A stretch of 11,000 bases of DNA, taken from contig JBFGJY010000077.1 in the NCBI GenBank assembly GCA_041576975.1, positions 1 to 11,000 of the forward strand, read 5' to 3'. Below, piece after piece: positions 7,331 through 11,000 of the stretch. How positions within the stretch are numbered: the first letter of the stretch is position 1; each line of letters begins with the position of its first letter. The notes below the pieces were generated by a model. The model made no database searches. It worked only from the letters and a program-made list of their open reading frames with translations, and was not told the DNA's origin. A program made the position numbers and the translations under genes. The DNA comes from JBFGJY01 sp041576975. GTDB lineage: Bacteria; Pseudomonadota; Gammaproteobacteria; UBA4575.

Positions 7331-7789
7331 ATGAATATTTCAAAAAGACGCTTTATTCAACATAGTCTTTACACAGGCTTTCTAGCAACGCTTGGGAAAA
7401 GTTTACTATCAAGTATAGCTGTAGCGGATTGGCCAGCCGCCGCATTTGATGAGACGGAATATGAACCAGCGTTAAAAGGCTTGATTGGTGATCAAGAAAT
7501 GCTTGAGGGTCACGTGATGATTGATGCACCAGAAATTGCAGAAAATGGCGCTACTGTACCTGTTAAAATCTCAACTGATTTAGGCAATGTCGAATGGATA
7601 AGTATCCTTGGCGATAAAAATCCAAGACCTTGGATTTCGCGATTTTATTTCCATGGCAAATCAAAACCATTTGTATCTACACGTATTAAGTTACGCGAAT
7701 CTTCGCATATAGTTGCAATTGTTAAAGCTGATGGCAAGCTCTATACCGGCAAAAGTGCGGTGAAAGTTACTGCTGGTGGTTGTGTATAA
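7331..7789 (+). CDS. soxY: Sulfur carrier protein SoxY (C-terminus GGCV)
   Basis: SoxY is the periplasmic carrier subunit on which thiosulfate is bound through the cysteine of a flexible C-terminal arm, while SoxAX, SoxB and other enzymes act on it. It has 152 residues. The N-terminus has a Tat-type signal (SKRRFIQ, residues 4-10, then a hydrophobic stretch) with likely cleavage after AVA at 30-32. Family motifs include DAPEIAENGATVPV (64-77), PRPWISRFYFHG, TRIKLRESSHIVAIV and TGKSAVKVTAGGC. The usual ending is GGCGG; here the arm ends Gly-Gly-Cys-Val, with the key Cys penultimate. A strong GAGGAA precedes the ATG. soxZ begins 18 bases after the stop, so the two should be co-transcribed and form the SoxYZ heterodimer. 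No soxAXBCD gene is in the window. Confidence 0.95.
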   Translation: MNISKRRFIQHSLYTGFLATLGKSLLSSIAVADWPAAAFDETEYEPALKGLIGDQEMLEGHVMIDAPEIAENGATVPVKISTDLGNVEWISILGDKNPRPWISRFYFHGKSKPFVSTRIKLRESSHIVAIVKADGKLYTGKSAVKVTAGGCV

Positions 7790-7794
7790 AGATT

Positions 7795-7800
7795 GAGGAA
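7795..7800 (+). promoter_or_regulatory. Shine-Dalgarno that fixes the soxZ start
   Basis: GAGGAA lies seven bases before ATG 7808. An in-frame TTG at 7793 overlaps this site and would add five residues (MRKKI); the ribosome binding site argues for the ATG instead. Confidence 0.8.
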
Positions 7801-7807
7801 AAAAATA

Positions 7808-8122
7808 ATGGCTGAAGAAATGAAAGTTAGAGCAAAACTTAAAGATGGTGTAACGACTGTAAAGGCACTCATCTATCATGTAATGGAGTCTGGGAGCAGA
7901 AAAGACGAAGAAAGCGGCGAGCTAATCCCTGCCCACTTTATCAAAGAAATTAAAGCCGAACATAATGGGGAAGTCATCATTTCTGCTGATTGGGGCACGG
8001 GAGTTTCTAAAAACCCCTATTGGTCATTTGAATTTGAAGGAGGATCACCCGGGGACAAAATAACAATTACCTGGACAGATAATCAAGGAGAAACTGGATC
8101 TGGCGAAGCTGTGATTAAATAG
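7808..8122 (+). CDS. soxZ: Thiosulfate oxidation carrier subunit SoxZ
   Basis: SoxZ is the immunoglobulin-like partner that holds SoxY and presents its sulfur-carrying arm to Sox enzymes in the periplasm. From ATG 7808 it has 104 residues, the usual size. Family motifs in order are MKVRAKLKDG, ALIYHVMESGSRKDEESGE (the canonical form has HPMETG; here HVMESG), IPAHFIKEI, NGEVIISADWGTGVSKNPY, and GDKITITWTDNQGE near the end. It has no signal peptide, as expected, because SoxZ is carried across the membrane by Tat-exported SoxY. It is immediately downstream of soxY and the last plus-strand gene before a convergent cytochrome c gene. Confidence 0.95.
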   Translation: MAEEMKVRAKLKDGVTTVKALIYHVMESGSRKDEESGELIPAHFIKEIKAEHNGEVIISADWGTGVSKNPYWSFEFEGGSPGDKITITWTDNQGETGSGEAVIK

Positions 8123-8168
8123 TAAATAAGGCTCCTTTTACATTCTTTTTAAAATAATAATTATTCAA

Positions 8169-8191
8169 ATCTTCAATTAGAGTTTGAAGAT
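8169..8191. terminator. Hairpin between convergent soxZ and cytochrome c gene
   Basis: ATCTTCAA (8169-8176) and TTGAAGAT (8184-8191) form a perfect 8-bp stem with a 7-base loop in the 114-base gap between convergent genes. It is a candidate terminator, perhaps for both directions. The flank on the minus-strand side is AT-rich but has no long T-run, and the stem has only two G-C pairs, so confidence is low. Confidence 0.35.
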
Positions 8192-8236
8192 GATCGTGAA
8201 TTCGTCGTTTATGTAATGGTGTTGCTGATGTTATAA

Positions 8237-8674
8237 TTAGTCATATTCCTGAATAGAATCAAGATATAAAATTAATTCCATGACTCTACCACGAACAATT
8301 TGCTCTTCTACCTGACTACAACCTTCCCAAATAGTTTCTGATAAAAATAAGTCACCCCAAACAGGCATAACTCTAGTGCCATGTTGTTGTACAACTTCTC
8401 TACCATCAATAATTGCATATATTCTAGATACCGGGAAATTACCGTTGTTTCTTTTGGCAACCCTAGTTAAATCTGGCGATTTAACATCTAAATCAAGATC
8501 AGCATTATCTTTTCCTTTTGCATCCTCGCCATGACAGGAAGCACATTTCAATTTGAACGTGTGAGCACCTTTAATAACTGGATCTTCTTCTGCTGAGATC
8601 ACAAGTGACGGTAATACCGCAATTAATAGGCATAAAATAAATCGTTTAAAAAGCAATATTGATTTCAGCTGCAT
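8237..8674 (-). CDS. Periplasmic class I cytochrome c (monoheme)
   Basis: A 145-residue exported monoheme cytochrome c. A hydrophobic Sec signal (about residues 6-28) probably ends after ISA at 26-28. The haem site is CASCH (Cys44, Cys47, His48), followed by GEDAKGKDN. The likely distal ligand is Met103 in GTRVMPVWGD. An extra cysteine, Cys119, lies in the C-terminal part (EGCSQVEEQ). The ATG at 8674 has AGGAA about ten bases upstream. It converges on soxZ and diverges from the HiPIP gene. It probably accepts or passes electrons in the periplasm, plausibly from sulfur oxidation, but the partner is not shown. It is not a clear SoxX, and I give no gene name. Confidence 0.9.
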   Translation of the reverse strand: MQLKSILLFKRFILCLLIAVLPSLVISAEEDPVIKGAHTFKLKCASCHGEDAKGKDNADLDLDVKSPDLTRVAKRNNGNFPVSRIYAIIDGREVVQQHGTRVMPVWGDLFLSETIWEGCSQVEEQIVRGRVMELILYLDSIQEYD

Positions 8675-8916
8675 TCTAATGTCATTCCTATAAATATACA
8701 GACTTTAAATTAATTCTTATTTTACTTAAAGCAGTTATTAAAATTAAATTGAATTGAAATTATTGAGTAATTACAATTTTGTAATGATATCATTGTTGGT
8801 AAATATCTCGAACAAAGTCAAAATATCGAACTATACAATTTACTTATATATATATTAAGCTTTATATGTAACGGTGAGTAATACATAACCGTGCTTAAAT
8901 AAAGGAGAATTATCTT
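8675..8916. promoter_or_regulatory. Divergent cytochrome c/HiPIP promoter region
   Basis: These 242 AT-rich bases must hold both divergent promoters. They contain two overlapping palindromes (8770-8794, listed separately), two copies of TCGAAC about 19 bases apart near 8808-8831, and a short inverted repeat ACGGT-N12-ACCGT at 8871-8892 just before the HiPIP ribosome binding site AAGGAG (8902-8907). Several AT hexamers could be -10 elements, but I cannot pick one. Confidence 0.5.
8770..8794. promoter_or_regulatory. Two overlapping palindromes, candidate operator
   Basis: ATTACAA-TT-TTGTAAT (8770-8785) is a perfect inverted repeat. It overlaps by three bases with AATGATATCATT (8783-8794), a perfect 12-base palindrome. 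They lie roughly midway between the cytochrome c and HiPIP start codons. Dimeric regulators bind such sites, but I cannot assign a family. Confidence 0.4.
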
Positions 8917-9264
8917 ATGACTATTAATAACAGAACACCTAATGCTAAGCGGCAAACATTAAAATTAACCGGAAAACTAATTGCTGCTGCTCCTTTAATT
9001 CCACTTATTGCATGGAATAAATCATCGGCAGCCATAGATTTTAAAAAAGTAACTGAAGATAATCTCGTTGCAAGGTCGCTAAGCTATGTAAATGATGCTT
9101 CGCAAGTTGATAAGAATAAATTTCCTAAATTTGAAGGAAATCAAGTTTGCGCAAACTGCCATTTTTATTCTGGGATCGAAGACTGCCAATGGGGAGGCTG
9201 TTCAATAATAGGCAAGATTGTCAAAAATACTGGATGGTGTAGCGCATGGTATGTCAAAGTCTGA
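8917..9264 (+). CDS. High-potential iron-sulfur protein (HiPIP), exported
   Basis: HiPIP is a small periplasmic [4Fe-4S] electron carrier found in sulfur-oxidising and phototrophic proteobacteria. This one is 115 residues. The N-terminus has a Tat-like signal with Lys-Arg rather than Arg-Arg (AKRQTLKLTG, 10-19) and a hydrophobic run ending near SSAA (36-39). Cluster cysteines are Cys78 and Cys81 (CANCHFYSG), Cys95 (WGGCSIIGK) and Cys108 (NTGWCSAWYVK), spaced x2, x13 and x12. The GWCSAW ending is diagnostic. A further Cys90 is not among the usual four ligands. A strong AAGGAG sits nine bases before the ATG. It may carry electrons from periplasmic sulfur oxidation to a terminal oxidase or other acceptor; the partner is inferred from context. 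Confidence 0.93.
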   Translation: MTINNRTPNAKRQTLKLTGKLIAAAPLIPLIAWNKSSAAIDFKKVTEDNLVARSLSYVNDASQVDKNKFPKFEGNQVCANCHFYSGIEDCQWGGCSIIGKIVKNTGWCSAWYVKV

Positions 9265-9385
9265 ATTTATTGTCCAAAGAATTTTTATTTAATTTGATTT
9301 TTCCATGGAGTAAATAGGTCTCTTAAAGCTACACTTAAAGTACCTAGAAAAGATATTTCGTCAATTCAAAATAACTAGTTTAGTG

Positions 9386-10531
9386 TTAAGCAGGTTGTTT
9401 TTTCCATGGCAGTAACAATTCTGCAAGTGCTGAAACAAACGCTACTACAAATCGTTTTTCATCTAACAAATGATACTGGACTTTCATTGTTAAGGCACTG
9501 CCAAAAATTATAGTTATCAAAGTTAAAATGGAACCCATTGCCAAGGTAGACATCCCTGTAATACCCTGCCCTACAGTGCATCCAAATGAGAGCACTCCAC
9601 CAAATCCCATTAAAACGGCACCAATTAAGTGACTCACCATTTCTGATTTATTACTAAATGTTTCGATTCTGAAATTTCCAGATATAGCCGCATATAAAAA
9701 AGAGCCTGTAATCATTCCCAGAACTACTGCAATACCAAAATTAATTTCAGCACCGGTAAATGTCATTAAATAACTAACCGTGTTTCCTGTGGGGCCTATA
9801 AATGCCATACCTTGTGGTGTAACGGGATCAAAATCATCTTGACCTACATACCCTGTTACATACCATGCGGCGATGACACACCCACCAATTGCAAGCCCGG
9901 CAAGGACGTTGTCAAAGCTGGTTCTGAACTCTTTATGTTTAAATGCATAGGCGATAAACCCAAAAGCGATAAGGAATCCACCAATCTTTCTAAGCCAACT
10001 TGTATCTTCTAGATTGAATAGTGCACCGATGTAGCTAAAAAGACTTTGGTCATTGATACCATAAGTTGTTAGGTCTGCATTAACTGCATAAACCCAATTT
10101 AACCGCACAACAGCCAATAACCCCCGCATGGTCATATAGGCAGTAATGCCTAATACCAGTACTACTACTAATGCCTTTAAATTACCGCCACCTAGCCTTA
10201 CTAAATTTCGTTGTCCGCAACCCGCAGCAAGCGTCATACCAATACCAAACAATAAGCCACCGAGAATATAACTTAGGATGTATAAATTTGGAGATAAATA
10301 TACAGAGGCATTTAAATCCACTAGACCACGGGCGAATAAAAATTGTGCACCTAAGATGGCAATGCCTATCGCAAAAAACCACGCACCTAAACGTCCCTTT
10401 GAACCCATGTTGATAACATCACTGATCGCACCCATTGAACAATAATGAGTTTTGTTACCAACAAAACCAAACACGAAGGCAATGGCGAAACCTAACAAGG
10501 CCACTAAATGAAGGTTAGACAATTCTTCCAT
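9386..10531 (-). CDS. YeeE/YedE-family sulfur-compound transporter
   Basis: A 381-residue polytopic inner-membrane protein with about nine or ten hydrophobic segments. YeeE/YedE (TsuA-like) proteins import thiosulfate or related sulfur species using conserved membrane cysteines. Here they appear as Cys31 in GNKTHYCSMGAISD, Cys105 in AAGCGQRNLVRLGGGN, and Cys318 in SFGCTVGQGITGMSTLAMGS. The length matches full fused YeeE proteins rather than short half-size (PmpA/PmpB) forms. Cys218 is an additional cysteine. The ATG at 10531 has only a weak Shine-Dalgarno (GTAGAAG). A consensus TATAAT lies about 32 bases upstream and a CRP-type palindrome about 117 bases upstream. It converges on the HiPIP gene and lies downstream of a Met-rich protein gene on the same strand. 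The exact substrate is not known. Confidence 0.9.
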   Translation of the reverse strand: MEELSNLHLVALLGFAIAFVFGFVGNKTHYCSMGAISDVINMGSKGRLGAWFFAIGIAILGAQFLFARGLVDLNASVYLSPNLYILSYILGGLLFGIGMTLAAGCGQRNLVRLGGGNLKALVVVLVLGITAYMTMRGLLAVVRLNWVYAVNADLTTYGINDQSLFSYIGALFNLEDTSWLRKIGGFLIAFGFIAYAFKHKEFRTSFDNVLAGLAIGGCVIAAWYVTGYVGQDDFDPVTPQGMAFIGPTGNTVSYLMTFTGAEINFGIAVVLGMITGSFLYAAISGNFRIETFSNKSEMVSHLIGAVLMGFGGVLSFGCTVGQGITGMSTLAMGSILTLITIIFGSALTMKVQYHLLDEKRFVVAFVSALAELLLPWKKQPA

Positions 10532-10562
10532 GTCTTCTACTTTTAATCTGTGGAACTAAATG

Positions 10563-10568
10563 ATTATA
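10563..10568 (-). promoter_or_regulatory. Consensus -10 hexamer upstream of the YeeE/YedE gene
   Basis: On the minus strand this reads TATAAT, a perfect sigma-70 -10 element about 32 bases before the start codon. No good -35 is seen 16-18 bases upstream, which would fit an activator-dependent promoter. Confidence 0.45.
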
Positions 10569-10647
10569 CAGATGCAAAAAGCTAAGTACATTTGAGAGCA
10601 CAAGTCTGCAAACAATTTAATCAACAGTTGAATTTTTGAGTAAGAAG

Positions 10648-10663
10648 TGTGAATGTAATCACA
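10648..10663. promoter_or_regulatory. Perfect TGTGA-N6-TCACA site, candidate CRP/FNR-family operator
   Basis: The sequence matches the CRP core consensus TGTGA-N6-TCACA exactly. It lies in the spacer between the Met-rich gene and the YeeE/YedE gene, with its centre about 87 bases upstream of the TATAAT. CRP/FNR-superfamily regulators are the established binders of this motif, but which one exists here is unknown. Confidence 0.5.
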
Positions 10664-10694
10664 AAAAGAAGTTACGATGCAAGGCACCAATCCA

Positions 10695-11000
10695 TCACTT
10701 GCTTTGATTCTGCTTTTCCTGTTGCTCGTTGTACCATTGCTCATATTGCTTAGGATCCATTACATTTGGAATGGAAATTGGTGGGGTTGTAGTAACCCCC
10801 ATTTGTGGATTTCCTCCTAGACCTTCACCCATCATCGGATTCATCATTGTCATTGGATTTATCCACATTGCTGGGTTCATCATTGGATTGCCAGATCCGC
10901 CCATACCACCCATCATAGGTCCAGCCATTGCCATCATCGGACCCATCATGGAATACATCATGCTCATGTACGCCATTGGATTCATCATTTGCATGTAATT
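10695..11000 (-). CDS. Met/Asn/Pro/Gly-rich low-complexity protein (may extend past the window)
   Basis: From the first visible ATG (10994) it has 99 residues, of which 25 are Met. The frame is still open at the right edge, so the true start may lie beyond. Residues 1-65 hold six Asn-Pro units, mostly Asn-Pro-Met (5-7, 36-38, 46-48, 52-54, plus NPA 40-42 and NPQ 62-64), with MMG/GPMM runs between. The last 20 residues are hydrophilic and Gln/Glu-rich (QWYNEQQEKQNQ). No conserved enzymatic domain is visible. Low-complexity proteins occur as sulfur-globule envelope proteins in sulfur oxidisers, and Met-rich segments also bind Cu(I); either role is inference from composition and context. It lies 163 bases upstream of the YeeE/YedE gene on the same strand. 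Confidence 0.75.
   Translation of the reverse strand, partial: NYMQMMNPMAYMSMMYSMMGPMMAMAGPMMGGMGGSGNPMMNPAMWINPMTMMNPMMGEGLGGNPQMGVTTTPPISIPNVMDPKQYEQWYNEQQEKQNQSK

Noticed and set aside
7793..7807. TTG at 7793 as the soxZ start
   Set aside because: It overlaps the GAGGAA ribosome binding site of the ATG at 7808, which gives a SoxZ of usual length.
8237..8674. Cytochrome c as SoxX
   Set aside because: It has a CASCH haem site and GTRVMPVWGD, but not the SoxX-specific surroundings I would expect, and no soxA is adjacent. A general class I cytochrome c is the safer call.
10729..10998. Plus-strand open frame rich in Ile, Pro and Gly
   Set aside because: It is the antisense shadow of the Met-rich repeat (CAT on one strand gives ATG on the other). 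Its composition is explained by that gene and no ribosome binding site is seen.
1..11000. CRISPR array, insertion sequence, phage, toxin-antitoxin or defence genes
   Set aside because: Both strands were read for repeat arrays, terminal repeats, transposases and typical defence domains. None was found, and the genes present are metabolic and sulfur-oxidation genes.

Overview
The window looks like chromosomal DNA from an AT-rich, sulfur-oxidising proteobacterium, probably a gammaproteobacterium. No 16S gene or other taxonomic marker is present. The assignment rests on adjacent soxY and soxZ, a Tat-exported high-potential iron-sulfur protein (HiPIP), a periplasmic cytochrome c, a YeeE/YedE-type sulfur transporter and a rhodanese. 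The protein families also look proteobacterial. No tRNA, rRNA, CRISPR array, insertion sequence or phage gene was found.

Layout. (1) 1-1110, minus strand: a rhodanese-like sulfurtransferase, followed downstream by the N-terminal half of a Methanosarcina-type phosphoserine aminotransferase (serC) that runs off the left edge. (2) 1207-5753, plus strand: a complete gcvT-gcvH-gcvP glycine cleavage cluster with full-length, single-chain GcvP. With serC next door this is a serine/glycine/one-carbon neighbourhood. (3) 5866-7069, plus strand: an L-2-haloacid-dehalogenase-like HAD protein whose catalytic Asp is replaced by Asn, then an unrecognised Cys- and Trp-containing 115-residue protein. (4) 7331-8122, plus strand: soxY and soxZ, the carrier of the Sox thiosulfate pathway, without other sox genes nearby. 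SoxY ends in GGCV rather than the usual GGCGG. (5) 8237-9264: a minus-strand cytochrome c and a plus-strand HiPIP, divergently transcribed from a region with two overlapping palindromes. (6) 9386-11000, minus strand: a Met/Asn/Pro-rich low-complexity protein reaching the right edge, then a YeeE/YedE transporter. A perfect TGTGA-N6-TCACA site and a consensus TATAAT lie between them.

How the genes may work together (inference): YeeE/YedE would move a reduced sulfur species, SoxYZ would carry it during periplasmic oxidation, HiPIP and cytochrome c would take electrons, and the rhodanese would handle cytoplasmic sulfane sulfur. The Met-rich protein could be a structural (sulfur-globule-like) or metal-binding protein, but this is speculative.

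I see no clearly new multi-gene system. The most unusual items are the Asn-for-Asp HAD protein, the NPM-repeat protein, the SoxY tail variant, the unrecognised 6722-7069 protein, and the regulatory palindromes at 8770-8794 and 10648-10663.
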